Assembly (NCBI GenBank): GCA_943371965.1
Contig: CALRWV020000002.1
Span: forward strand, 124,001-188,000
DNA: 64,000 nucleotides
Direction of reading: 5' to 3'
Source: CALRWV02 sp943371965
GTDB lineage: Bacteria > Bacteroidota > JABWAT01
A program made the translations under genes and the position numbers. Under the pieces are notes generated by a model. It searched no databases, was not told the DNA's origin, and saw nothing but the letters and a program-made list of their open reading frames with translations. Positions 43,852 to 51,964 of this stretch are shown here, piece by piece; within the stretch, counting starts at the first letter, position 1; every line of letters starts with the position of its first letter.

Positions 43852-45720
43852 CTATTTCACCAACTGAAATTTCTTAACCTGAGAAAAACCACCCGATTCC
43901 AATTTATAAAAATACATTCCGCTCGAAAGTGATGACCCGTCAAAGTTGACCGAATATCTGCCCGATTCTTTGAACCCATTTTCCAAAACTGAAATTTCTT
44001 TTCCGAGAACATCATAAATTTTCAAAACCACTTTTCCTGATTTCGGAAGTGCGTAACTGATAATTGTTTTCGGGTTGAAAGGATTGGGATAGTTTTGCGA
44101 TAGACTGTAAGTTTCAGGTACAAGGTTGACAGATAACTCATTTGAATACACAAATTTCCCATCAGCATCTATTTGTTTTAAACGGAAAAATGATTGTGAT
44201 GAGTTATGAGTGATCGGTAATGTGAAAGAGTAAGTCTGTGCTTCAGTAGTTGTTCCTTTACCAGAAACAAAACCAATTTTTCTCCATCCACCGTCTTTTT
44301 CCCCATTTTTCAAAGGGGGATTAAGGGGGTTTTGTTTTTCTTCTACTTCCCAACCCACATTGTTAGACTCAGTTGCGGTTTTCCAGTTCAATTGTATATT
44401 GTCGGAAGTTGATGATGCCGAAAAGGAGGTTAGTTCAACTGGGAGGGAGAGGGAAAGAGATGGATTATTGTATCTTACCAATGCAATATCATAACCACTG
44501 GCATTGAGAGTCCTACCTGCAACAATAATTTTTCCGTCGGATTGAATGGCAACGCTGTATCCTCCGGAACCATAAGCACCAATGCTGGTTGTTGTTTTTC
44601 CACCCCCTTCAAATGACCCGTCTAAACTGCCATTTGTGTTATACCTTACTACTCCAAAAACAGCGTGTCCACCACTGGAAAAATGTCCCGCTACAACAAT
44701 TTTTCCATCAGATTGAATGGCAATGCTATATGGATATTCATTACTCTCAGTTAGTGTTACTGTTTTTCCATCTTCATCAAATGATGTATCCAAATTACCA
44801 TCTGAGTTATATCTGACTACTGCAAAATGGTAATTGCCAGAGTCAGAAAATCCTGCTACAACAATTTTCCCATCTGATTGAATAGCAATGCTTTTTCCTC
44901 TGTTAGTATAGTTACCAACGGTTGTTATCACTTTGCCATCTTCATCAAATGAAGCGTCCAAACTGCCATCTGTGTTGTATCTGACTACTGCAAATTCATT
45001 ATAACTGCCATACTGAGTATCTCCCGCAACTACAATTTTTCCATCTAATTGAATAGCAACGCTGTACCCAATACTTCCATAAGGAGCAAAGTTTGTTATT
45101 GCTATTCCATCCACATTAAATGAGCTATCCAAACTTCCGTCCGAGTTAAATCTGATAATTGCAAAGTCACTTATCCCATTATTTATGGAAGTTCCTGCTA
45201 CAACAATTTTCCCATCTGGCTGTGTGGCAACGCTATACCCTATGCCATCAGAAGTTCCTATGCTGGTTGTTGCTTTTCCATCCACATCAAATGAAGTGTC
45301 TAAACTTCCATCCGTGTTTAATCGGACAACAGCAAAGTCACTTTTCCCATTACTATTTGTAGCAAGTCCAGCTACAATAATTTTCCCATCCGATTGAATG
45401 GTAACGCTGTTCCCTATTTCATCATAAGTTCCTATGTTGGTTGTTGCTATTCCATCCTCATCAAATAAAGAGTCCAAACTTCCATCAATGTTATACCTGA
45501 CTACTGCAAATTCATTATAGCTGCCAATAGTTGAATATCCCGCAACAACAATTTTTCCATCGCTTTGTATCGCAATACCGTATCCAACCTCATCATTTGT
45601 ACCAATTGCCGTCGTCACTATTCCCCCGTTCCCAAAAGTAGAATCAAGTGTTCCATCCTGTGCAAAAACAAAAGAAGTGCAAATCAGTAAACAAATTAAA
45701 AGTGTTAGGGTATGTTTCAT
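43852..45720 (-). CDS. Delta-60 repeat protein with T9SS C-terminal sorting domain
   Basis: 622 residues. Signal peptide about 1-20 (LICLLICTSFVFAQ). Seven delta-60 repeats of about 57 residues fill residues 22-420; each has a form of DGSLDTSFDVDGKATTSIG, then YSVAIQSDGKIVVAG and FAVVRYNTDGS, predicting a beta-propeller. After a linker comes a fibronectin-like part (ELTSFSASSTSDNIQLNWKT) and the sorting domain SLSQNYPNPFNPKTIISYAL ... VLKIYDVLGKEISVLENG, so it should pass through T9SS to the cell surface. Residues of the linker (NPLNPPLKNGEKDGG) are encoded by an inserted intergenic-type repeat. It is flanked by two copies of a composite repeat. Confidence 0.92.
   Translation of the reverse strand: MKHTLTLLICLLICTSFVFAQDGTLDSTFGNGGIVTTAIGTNDEVGYGIAIQSDGKIVVAGYSTIGSYNEFAVVRYNIDGSLDSLFDEDGIATTNIGTYDEIGNSVTIQSDGKIIVAGLATNSNGKSDFAVVRLNTDGSLDTSFDVDGKATTSIGTSDGIGYSVATQPDGKIVVAGTSINNGISDFAIIRFNSDGSLDSSFNVDGIAITNFAPYGSIGYSVAIQLDGKIVVAGDTQYGSYNEFAVVRYNTDGSLDASFDEDGKVITTVGNYTNRGKSIAIQSDGKIVVAGFSDSGNYHFAVVRYNSDGNLDTSFDEDGKTVTLTESNEYPYSIAIQSDGKIVVAGHFSSGGHAVFGVVRYNTNGSLDGSFEGGGKTTTSIGAYGSGGYSVAIQSDGKIIVAGRTLNASGYDIALVRYNNPSLSLSLPVELTSFSASSTSDNIQLNWKTATESNNVGWEVEEKQNPLNPPLKNGEKDGGWRKIGFVSGKGTTTEAQTYSFTLPITHNSSQSFFRLKQIDADGKFVYSNELSVNLVPETYSLSQNYPNPFNPKTIISYALPKSGKVVLKIYDVLGKEISVLENGFKESGRYSVNFDGSSLSSGMYFYKLESGGFSQVKKFQLVK
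44301..44330 (+). repeat. C5/G5 dispersed repeat inserted in frame in a coding sequence
   Basis: CCCCATTTTTCAAAGGGGGA followed by TTAAGGGGGT differs at three of 30 positions from the intergenic copy at 29931. Read on the minus strand inside the delta-60 gene it encodes NPLNPPLKNG without shifting the frame. Confidence 0.75.
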
Positions 45721-45852
45721 AAAATTCTCAGGAAAAGGGGTGATTAATTTAGTTTTGCTTTCGGTTACAGTTTACAAGGTAGGAATTTTTGAGTTGGCAA
45801 TTTAAGGTTTTCTGGGTTTTTCAGAAAAAATAATTCAATTGTAAAGATGAAC

Positions 45853-45888
45853 GAAACCTCAAAGGTTTTTAAAACCTTTGAGGTTTGA
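45853..45888. repeat. AACCTCAAAGGTTTT hairpin
   Basis: AAACCTCAAAGGTTTTT and AAAACCTTTGAGGTTT form a perfect 15-bp stem with a short loop. There is no following T-run on either strand, so it is a repeat of the AACCT/AGGTT family rather than a clear terminator. It opens the 666-bp gene-free region 45721-46386. Confidence 0.65.
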
Positions 45889-45925
45889 GAAATTTGACAG
45901 CAATCTGTCTGAAACTCAAACAAAC

Positions 45926-45975
45926 TGTCATTCCCGTGAAAGTCTTTGATCAGTCCACTGACTGACGGGAATCCA
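45926..45975 (+). repeat. TGTCATTCCCGTGAAAG...GACGGGAATCC repeat
   Basis: CTGTCATTCCCGTGAAAG pairs in part with CTGACGGGAATCC; the phrase is the reverse form of the GGATTCCC/GGGAATGAC module that starts 19 bp later. Confidence 0.5.
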
Positions 45976-45993
45976 AAGCGCATTCTTGAATAC

Positions 45994-46152
45994 ATGGATT
46001 CCCATTTTCATGGGAATGACAATCATGGAAATAAATCCTTGTCAGCGGTTGAAAGCCCTGACAGTGGATAGTCTGAATTTGGATTTATGGGATAAACGGA
46101 TTCTTGGATTATAAATCCTGTAATCCCAAAATCCTGAAAATCCCAATTCAGA
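45994..46152 (+). repeat. Composite intergenic repeat, copy 2 (right of delta-60 gene)
   Basis: Same three modules as 43658-43816 in the same order and orientation: GGATTCCCATTTTCATGGGA; TTGTCAGCGG...CCCTGACAGTGG; then the GTCTGAATT-bounded hairpin (46071-46152). The first module and module borders are well conserved; the inner part of the last hairpin has diverged with compensating changes on both arms. Confidence 0.75.
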
Positions 46153-46165
46153 AATCGTACTTTCC

Positions 46166-46200
46166 CTCAACAAATCCGAAATTCGATGAAGGCGGAGATC
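46166..46200 (-). repeat. CATCGAATTTCGGATTT repeat, inverted copy
   Basis: The reverse complement reads GATCTCCGCCTTCATCG then AATTTCGGATTTGTTGAG, matching 24208-24239. The remaining 185 bp before the next gene hold AT-rich DNA in which I see no riboswitch or gene. Confidence 0.6.
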
Positions 46201-46386
46201 ATTCTCTTCGATCATGATGACAATTCCCGTTGGATGACATAAAATGACCACCTGCTCCTATCCCAATCATTAAAACAGACTTAGATATCTTTTAATATCG
46301 TATTTGTCTAATGTTTTTTAACTGTTAATTCTGTTAATTTGCAACAGTCGCAATTGAAACTGGCAAATAAATAGAAAGATCACGTT

Positions 46387-47583
46387 ATGAAGTTTGAACC
46401 ATCAAGCGATATACAGGATTTTCTGGTTTTTGGAGAGTTTGGAGATGTTAACCCTTCAATAACCGATTCTTCAACTTACACCTTCATGTCTGCCGATAAG
46501 ATGAAAGAACTTTTCGACCATGAAATTGAAGGCTGTTTTTTATATTCCCGCCACTGGAACCCGATCAACAAATACCTGTCACAGGCTTTGGCTGCTTTGG
46601 AAGGAAGTGAATCTGCTCAGGTAACCGCTTCCGGAATGTCAGCTATCAGTTGCTGCATTCTTCAGTTGTGCAATTCGGGCGATGAAATCATTTCAAGCCG
46701 AACCATTTACGGCGGAACGTATGCGCTGTTCAAAAACTTTCTTCCCAAACTTGGCATCACAGTCAAATTCGTGAATATGGTTGATCTGGAGGCAGTCAAA
46801 AAAGCTATCTCGCCAAAAACGAAACTGATATATACCGAATCCGTTTCGAACCCGCTTCTTGAAATTGCCGACATTCCCTCCCTTTCCGAAATCACCAAAA
46901 AACACAACATAAAACTGATGGTCGATAACACCTTCAGTCCGCTGTCCATTGCGCCGATCCGTTTAGGTGCGGATATCGTGATTCACAGCCTAACCAAATT
47001 CATTAACGGAACCAGCGATTGTGTTGCAGGTGCCATTTGTGGAACCAACGAATTTATCCATCAGCTTACCGATATCAATATGGGTGCAACCATGCTGCTC
47101 GGTCCGGTTTTGGATTCAACCCGAGCTGCCAGTATTCTGAAAAATCTGCATTCACTTCACATCAGAATCCAGAAACACAGTCACAACGCACTTTTTATTG
47201 CACGGGCTTTGGATGAAGTTGGAATCAAAGTTTTTTATCCGGGATTGGGACATCATCCGCAGCATCAACTCATGAGTGATATCATGAATCATGAATTCGG
47301 TTATGGCGGAATGATGGTGATTGATGCCGGTTCTGAAGAAAAAGCCAACAAACTGATGACTCTCATGCAGGAAAGAAAAGTTGGTTACCTGGCAGTCAGT
47401 TTGGGATATTTCAAAACGTTGTTTTCTTCACCGGGCAACAGTACGTCATCTGAAATTCCGGTCGATGAACGCGAAAAAATGGGATTGGGTCAGGGACTTG
47501 TCAGACTGTCAATCGGATTGGATTTCAATGTTCAGAAAAGCTGTGACCGCATTCTGGAGAGCTTGAAAGAAATTGCCGATTAA
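46387..47583 (+). CDS. Cys/Met-metabolism PLP-dependent enzyme (methionine gamma-lyase-like)
   Basis: 398 residues, full length for the trans-sulfuration family. The PLP-binding lysine is Lys204 in IHSLTKFINGTSD; other landmarks are YSRHWNPINKYLSQALAALE, SGMSAISCCILQL, YTESVSNPLLEIADIP and MVDNTFSPLSIAP. The C-terminal FSSPGNSTSSEIP and GLVRLSIGLD parts bind the substrate carboxylate. Family members catalyse gamma or beta elimination/replacement on cysteine, homocysteine or methionine derivatives; distinguishing methionine gamma-lyase from cystathionine gamma-synthase needs a tree. Monocistronic, flanked by repeats. Confidence 0.9.
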   Translation: MKFEPSSDIQDFLVFGEFGDVNPSITDSSTYTFMSADKMKELFDHEIEGCFLYSRHWNPINKYLSQALAALEGSESAQVTASGMSAISCCILQLCNSGDEIISSRTIYGGTYALFKNFLPKLGITVKFVNMVDLEAVKKAISPKTKLIYTESVSNPLLEIADIPSLSEITKKHNIKLMVDNTFSPLSIAPIRLGADIVIHSLTKFINGTSDCVAGAICGTNEFIHQLTDINMGATMLLGPVLDSTRAASILKNLHSLHIRIQKHSHNALFIARALDEVGIKVFYPGLGHHPQHQLMSDIMNHEFGYGGMMVIDAGSEEKANKLMTLMQERKVGYLAVSLGYFKTLFSSPGNSTSSEIPVDEREKMGLGQGLVRLSIGLDFNVQKSCDRILESLKEIAD

Positions 47584-47585
47584 AG

Positions 47586-47617
47586 ACAACAGACGACGGA
47601 CGACAGACCACGGAAAA
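47586..47617 (+). repeat. Phrase-like repeat GACAACAGACGACGGACGACAG after the PLP gene
   Basis: GACAACAGACGACGGACGAC repeats near-identical 7-10-mers directly after a stop codon. Similar wording (CAACAGACAATAGTCCATAG) follows the stop codon at 63957. The 321-bp gap 47584-47904 has no gene; it holds this phrase and two hairpin repeats. Confidence 0.5.
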
Positions 47618-47666
47618 GACAGTTGAGAATGGATATGGGAAAGTGGTGAATGACTGGTGGCAAGTG

Positions 47667-47704
47667 CAAACCCTGACAGAGGTCTTCAGACCCTGTCAGC
47701 GGTT
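47667..47704 (+). repeat. CCCTGACAGAGG...CCCTGTCAGCGG hairpin
   Basis: AACCCTGACAGAGGTCT and AGACCCTGTCAGCGGTT are arranged head to head and share words with the second module of the composite repeats at 43658 and 45994. Confidence 0.55.
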
Positions 47705-47728
47705 AATTGAAAATTGGGAAATACCTGT

Positions 47729-47795
47729 TTGCCACGAATTCACAGATTTTCAGATCAGAATTAAATAGTTGTTTTAATTCGTGAATCTGTGGCAA
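47729..47795. repeat. TTGCCACGAATTCAC...GTGAATCTGTGGCAA hairpin
   Basis: The arms TTGCCACGAATTCACAGATT and AATTCGTGAATCTGTGGCAA fold with a 25-nt loop. The inner words GAATT and AGATT are swapped between arms, so the stem is imperfect. Typical of degenerate dispersed repeats. Confidence 0.55.
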
Positions 47796-47904
47796 TTAAT
47801 AACAGAAGCAAAGGGATGAGGGGGATGAATTTTCCTGCAACCTGCAACCTAACACCTAAAGCCTAAAAAGAATTTACAAATACTAAAGTTATCGAAAGGA
47901 CAAT

Positions 47905-49536
47905 ATGAAAAAGATTACTGCTTCGGGTTACGACATACTTCACAATCCGAGATTGAATAAAGGAACAGCATTTACAGATAGTGAACGCGATGAACTTGGT
48001 CTGCGCGGATTGCTTCCGCCACGGGTATTTTCACAGGATGATCAGCTTGAACGTGTTCTTGTCAATTTCAGAAAAAAAGTTTCTGATCTGGAAAAATACA
48101 TTTACCTCATCGCCCTTCAGGATAGAAACGAAAATCTTTTCTACCGTCTTGTTATGGATAACATGAATGAAATGATGCCGATTATCTACACACCAACTGT
48201 TGGTGAAGCGTGTATCGAGTTCGGACAGATTTACCGCCGTTCTCGTGGCGTTTTTATTTCAATCAAAGACAAGGGAAATGTCAGAAAAGTTTTGAAAAAC
48301 TGGCCGGACACAGATGTCAGAATTATTGTTGTTACCGATGGCGAACGCATCTTGGGTCTTGGTGATCTGGGCGCAAGTGGAATGGGAATTCCAATAGGTA
48401 AACTTGCTCTTTATACTGCCTGTTCAGGAATTCATCCGGCTTGGTGTCTTCCGGTTACCATTGATGTGGGAACTGAGAACCCAAGATTACTGAATGATCC
48501 GTTGTATATCGGATTGCAGCAGAAACGTGTCCGCGGAAAAGAGTATGACGACTTGCTCGATGAATTTTTTGATGCGGTAAAGGAAATGTATCCTAAAGCG
48601 ATGGTTCAGCTTGAAGATTTTGGAAATGCAAATGCGTTCCGTCTGCTTGAAAAATACCGCCATGATTTCTGCACGTTTGATGATGATATTCAGGGAACTG
48701 CATCAGTTGCTTTGGCAGGAATGTTTACTGCTGTCAAACTGAACAAATCAACTTTGCGTGATCAGAAAATTTTATTCCTCGGTGCCGGTGAAGCAGGAAT
48801 TGGTATTGGCGATCTTTCCGTTTTTGCAATGAAAGCAGAAGGAGTTCCTGAAGCAGAAGCACGTTCCAAATGCTGGTATTTTGATTCAAAAGGACTAGTA
48901 GTAAAATCACGGACAGATCTTGTTGAACACAAAAAACATTTCGCAAAGGATTTCGAATTTATAACCGATTTCCAAAAAGCTGTTGAAGCAATCAAACCTA
49001 CAATCATAATTGGTGTTTCAGGTCAGGCACAAACTTTCACACAACCGGTTGTGGAAGCTATGGCAAAATTCAATGAAAACCCGATTATTTTCGCGCTTTC
49101 AAACCCAACCTCAAAAGCGGAATGTACAGCTGAACAGGCATACACATGGTCCGGCGGAAGAGCCATTTTTGCTTCCGGAAGTCCGTTTGATGCTTTGATG
49201 GTAAATGGAAAACGGATTGTACCCGGTCAGGGAAATAATGCTTACATTTTTCCTGGAGTTGGTTTGGGAGTCATCGTTTCCGGTGCTAAAACTGTGACTG
49301 ATGAAATGTTTTACATTGCTGCCAAAGAACTTGCAAATCAGGTTACAGATGTGGATTTGTTCAAAGGAAGAATCTATCCGTCACTGAAACTGATCCGAGA
49401 AGTTTCTGCAGTGATTGCAGCAGCAGTTGCAAAAGTTGCGTTTGACAGAAAATTGGCAACTGTTCCTGAACCTGCAAACATCATGGAATTTGTCAAATCA
49501 CAAATGTATAATCCTGAATACGAAAGTCTGGTTTAA
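47905..49536 (+). CDS. NAD-dependent malic enzyme
   Basis: 543 residues, the long malic enzyme form, which decarboxylates malate to pyruvate with NAD(P)+. Diagnostic parts: N-terminal NPRLNKGTAFTDSERDELGL, active-site YTPTVGEACIEFG (Tyr at about 92), VVTDGERILGLGDLGASGMG, metal-binding QLEDFGNANAF and CTFDDDIQGTA, dinucleotide-binding LGAGEAGIGIG at about 295 and the NPTSKAECTAEQA block. The start has AAAGGAC upstream. It supplies pyruvate and reducing power in central metabolism. A hairpin terminator follows. Confidence 0.97.
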   Translation: MKKITASGYDILHNPRLNKGTAFTDSERDELGLRGLLPPRVFSQDDQLERVLVNFRKKVSDLEKYIYLIALQDRNENLFYRLVMDNMNEMMPIIYTPTVGEACIEFGQIYRRSRGVFISIKDKGNVRKVLKNWPDTDVRIIVVTDGERILGLGDLGASGMGIPIGKLALYTACSGIHPAWCLPVTIDVGTENPRLLNDPLYIGLQQKRVRGKEYDDLLDEFFDAVKEMYPKAMVQLEDFGNANAFRLLEKYRHDFCTFDDDIQGTASVALAGMFTAVKLNKSTLRDQKILFLGAGEAGIGIGDLSVFAMKAEGVPEAEARSKCWYFDSKGLVVKSRTDLVEHKKHFAKDFEFITDFQKAVEAIKPTIIIGVSGQAQTFTQPVVEAMAKFNENPIIFALSNPTSKAECTAEQAYTWSGGRAIFASGSPFDALMVNGKRIVPGQGNNAYIFPGVGLGVIVSGAKTVTDEMFYIAAKELANQVTDVDLFKGRIYPSLKLIREVSAVIAAAVAKVAFDRKLATVPEPANIMEFVKSQMYNPEYESLV

Positions 49537-49562
49537 CTAAACCGGGCTTGGTGATAGAAGTG

Positions 49563-49592
49563 AAAAGGCGGTTGTGAAACCGCCTTTTTTTT
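49563..49592 (+). terminator. Rho-independent terminator after the malic enzyme gene
   Basis: AAAAGGCGGTT, loop GTG, then AAACCGCCTTTTTTTT. Compact GC stem with T-run. Confidence 0.9.
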
Positions 49593-49619
49593 GATACTCT
49601 GATTTCCGAAAAATACAAT

Positions 49620-49647
49620 CAAGAGAGGGATTTAAATCCCTCTCTTG
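49620..49647. repeat. 28-bp perfect palindrome
   Basis: CAAGAGAGGGATTT is followed immediately by its exact reverse complement. It could act as a second terminator or operator but has no T-run. It is followed by phrase-like TCACCCATCACCCATTAC words (about 49664-49725). Confidence 0.7.
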
Positions 49648-49663
49648 TAAAAATAATTTTGCC

Positions 49664-49725
49664 GTCACCCATCACCCATTACACATAACTCATTTCCCAT
49701 CGCATCACCCATTACTCGTTTGCGT
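49664..49725 (+). repeat. Phrase-like array of CATCACCCATTAC words
   Basis: Near-repeats of TCACCCATCACCC, ATTACACATAACTCAT, TCACCCATTACTCG without fixed spacing. Not a CRISPR array: units are short, unequal and have no spacers of regular length. Confidence 0.5.
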
Positions 49726-49741
49726 CAGAGGCACATCAGCC

Positions 49742-49774
49742 TTTGGCTGAACTCATTAAATTTACTTACCTTTG
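49742..49774 (+). promoter_or_regulatory. Bacteroidota-type promoter for rsmA-mgtE (TTTG-21-TACCTTTG)
   Basis: TTTG at 49742-49745 and TACCTTTG at 49767-49774 fit the -33/-7 consensus TTTG and TAnnTTTG at an acceptable distance. Transcription would start near 49780, which rules out the upstream TTG at 49743 as start of rsmA. Confidence 0.5.
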
Positions 49775-49793
49775 TAAAAACAAAAGAGCATTT

Positions 49794-50576
49794 TTGAAAT
49801 CCACCATTGCACCAAAAAAAAGTCTTGGCCAGAATTTTCTGCATGATCAGCATTATTCAAAAAAAATTGCCGATGCATTGAACGTCAAGCCAAACGATAA
49901 AGTAATTGAAATCGGACCCGGAACCGGTGCTTTGACTCAATGGTTGTTTCCCCAGCAGATTGATTACACTGCAATAGAACTCGACCAACGTGCAATTGAA
50001 GATCTGAAACTGAAATTCGGAACAGAAATAAATGTTATTCACTCAGATGTTCTGGAAATTGACTTCAACCGGTTTTTCACCGATGAAAAAAAATTGAAGG
50101 TGATCGGGAATATTCCTTATTACATCACTTCGCCCATTTTATTCCATCTTCTTGAATTCAGAAAAAGCCTCGATTGTTTTGTTGTGATGGTCCAGAAAGA
50201 AGTTGCCGACCGCATTTCCGCAAAACCTGATTCGAAGGAATACGGCATTTTAAGTGTCCAATTTCAATATTTCTGTAAAGTTGAAAACCTGTTTAAAGTT
50301 CCTGCCGGAGCTTTTTTCCCGGTTCCCAATGTTGATTCGGCTGTTGTAAAATTCACATTCAGAACTGAAGCGGAACTTGAACCGGTTGATGATGTCTATT
50401 TCAGAAAAATTGTGCGCCAGTCTTTTTCAATGCGCCGTAAAACGCTGCGGAATAATTTAAAGCCTCTCATAGTTGACGAATCCAAAATTTCAATTGATCT
50501 TAGCAGAAGATCAGAAACTTTATCCGTTAGTGAATTTGTTAAACTCTCAAACGAATTGCAGAACCAGAAATCATGA
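49794..50576 (+). CDS. rsmA: 16S rRNA (adenine1518/1519-N6) dimethyltransferase RsmA (KsgA)
   Basis: 260 residues. N-terminal APKKSLGQNFLHD is the family hallmark; motif I VIEIGPGTGALTQWL, acidic AIELDQRAIEDL, HSDVLEIDF and catalytic motif IV GNIPYYITSPILFHL are all present, and the C-terminal small domain ends with RRSETLSVSEFVKLSNEL. It dimethylates two adenines in helix 45 of 16S rRNA. The start must be the TTG at 49794, because there is no ATG between the promoter-like sequence and the conserved N-terminus. Overlaps mgtE by 4 nt (ATGA). Confidence 0.96.
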   Translation: MKSTIAPKKSLGQNFLHDQHYSKKIADALNVKPNDKVIEIGPGTGALTQWLFPQQIDYTAIELDQRAIEDLKLKFGTEINVIHSDVLEIDFNRFFTDEKKLKVIGNIPYYITSPILFHLLEFRKSLDCFVVMVQKEVADRISAKPDSKEYGILSVQFQYFCKVENLFKVPAGAFFPVPNVDSAVVKFTFRTEAELEPVDDVYFRKIVRQSFSMRRKTLRNNLKPLIVDESKISIDLSRRSETLSVSEFVKLSNELQNQKS

Positions 50577-51964
50577 GCGAAAAAAATCAGCCCGAAGAAA
50601 TCCTGAGCTCCGAAGAATCGGAAGAGCTGATTATTGATCAGGGTCTGATTGATGATATTGAAATTCTGATTGAAGACGATGATCATTTCAGCCTCGTCAA
50701 TATTTTAGCTGATTTGAATCACGCTGAAATTGCGAGAATCCTGGATCACCTTCGGCCTGAAGAATCACTGTATCTTTTCAAACTGCTCACCGATGAAGTT
50801 GCCGCCGATGTTCTTCTCGAAATAGATGATGATCACCGCCAGTCAATTCTTGAATCACTTGAGCAATCAGAAATTTCTGACATTATTGATGAGCTCGATT
50901 CTGATGATGCTGCCGATGTCATCCGCGAACTCGATGAAGATGTAGCTGAAGAAGTCCTGAAAAACATTGATGCCGAAGATTCGAAAGAAGTTCAGGAACT
51001 GCTGAAATACCGTGAAGATTCTGCCGGCGGTTTGATGGCCACCGAATTTATTTCAATCGGCGAACTGACTTCCATTCAGGATGCTGTTCTGGAAGTTAAA
51101 CATCAGGCAGAAATTGTTGAAGATGTTTATAACCTTTATGTTCTTGATTCAGAAAAAGTGCTGGTGGGAACCATCGATCTTAAAACACTGATCATTACAC
51201 CATCATCAAAATCTGTTTCTGAAGTGATGGACAGGGAATTTTTTTCTGCACATGTTGATGACGATCAGGAAGCCGTTGCCCGAATCATGCAGGATCATGA
51301 TCTTGTTTCAATAGCTGTTTTGAATGATACCAATAAAATGATTGGTGTTATCACTATTGATGATATCGTGGATGTTATCCGTGAAGAAGCTGAAGAAGAT
51401 ATCCAGAAAATTACCGGTATCAATGAGGAAGGTTATTCTTCCAATACCCTGAAAATTGTGGCTGCCCGTCTTCCGTGGCTGCTGGTTGGTTTGTTTGGTG
51501 AAATGGTTTCCGGACTTGTAATTTCAAGTGCAGAAAATACACTTCAACGTGTTTTATCTCTAACAGCTTACATTCCGCTTGTTATGGCAATGGGTGGAAG
51601 CACCGGTGTTCAATCGACTTCAATTGTAATTCAGGCTCTGTCGCGCGGTGATTTGTGGGTTACAGATCTCCGTAAAAGATTGCTGAAGGAAATGTCAGTT
51701 GGATTGATCAACAGTTCAGTCTGCGCCCTGATTATTTTTCTGATCAGTTCTTCAAGCACAGGAAGCATGGTTTTGGGTCTAACAATCGGGCTGTCGCTTA
51801 TTTTTGTGATGGTAAATGCAACCGTGATGGGAACTCTGATTCCAATCATTCTGAAACGGTTTGGCATTGATCCGGCTATTGCAACCGGCCCGTTTGTAAC
51901 AACTTTAAATGATATTCTCGGGTTGAGTATTTATTTTACAATCGCCTATCTTGTTTTTCTTTAA
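50573..51964 (+). CDS. mgtE: Magnesium transporter MgtE
   Basis: 463 residues with the standard MgtE order: N-terminal superhelical domain of Glu/Asp-rich repeats (about 30-140, with EISDIIDELDSDDAADVIRE), two CBS domains (about 145-265, containing YREDSAGGLMATEFISIG and VITIDDIVDVIREEAEED), and five membrane helices (about 285-463) with the pore segment PLVMAMGGSTGVQSTSIVIQ. Cytosolic Mg2+ gates the channel through the acidic domains. Translation is coupled to rsmA. Its stop codon overlaps the end of the convergent toxin remnant. Confidence 0.96.
   Translation: MSEKNQPEEILSSEESEELIIDQGLIDDIEILIEDDDHFSLVNILADLNHAEIARILDHLRPEESLYLFKLLTDEVAADVLLEIDDDHRQSILESLEQSEISDIIDELDSDDAADVIRELDEDVAEEVLKNIDAEDSKEVQELLKYREDSAGGLMATEFISIGELTSIQDAVLEVKHQAEIVEDVYNLYVLDSEKVLVGTIDLKTLIITPSSKSVSEVMDREFFSAHVDDDQEAVARIMQDHDLVSIAVLNDTNKMIGVITIDDIVDVIREEAEEDIQKITGINEEGYSSNTLKIVAARLPWLLVGLFGEMVSGLVISSAENTLQRVLSLTAYIPLVMAMGGSTGVQSTSIVIQALSRGDLWVTDLRKRLLKEMSVGLINSSVCALIIFLISSSSTGSMVLGLTIGLSLIFVMVNATVMGTLIPIILKRFGIDPAIATGPFVTTLNDILGLSIYFTIAYLVFL

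Noticed and set aside
44460..45700. Regular 170-bp DNA periodicity as a possible non-coding satellite
   Set aside because: It is explained by the seven delta-60 protein repeats coded on the minus strand.
46042..46251. 69-codon minus-strand frame
   Set aside because: It is made of the composite and CGAATTTCGG dispersed repeats, with no ribosome binding site.
46200..46386. Possible SAM riboswitch before the Cys/Met PLP gene
   Set aside because: The AT-rich leader shows none of the conserved SAM riboswitch blocks.
49664..49725. Possible CRISPR-like array
   Set aside because: Units are 8-14 bases, unequal and without regular spacers.
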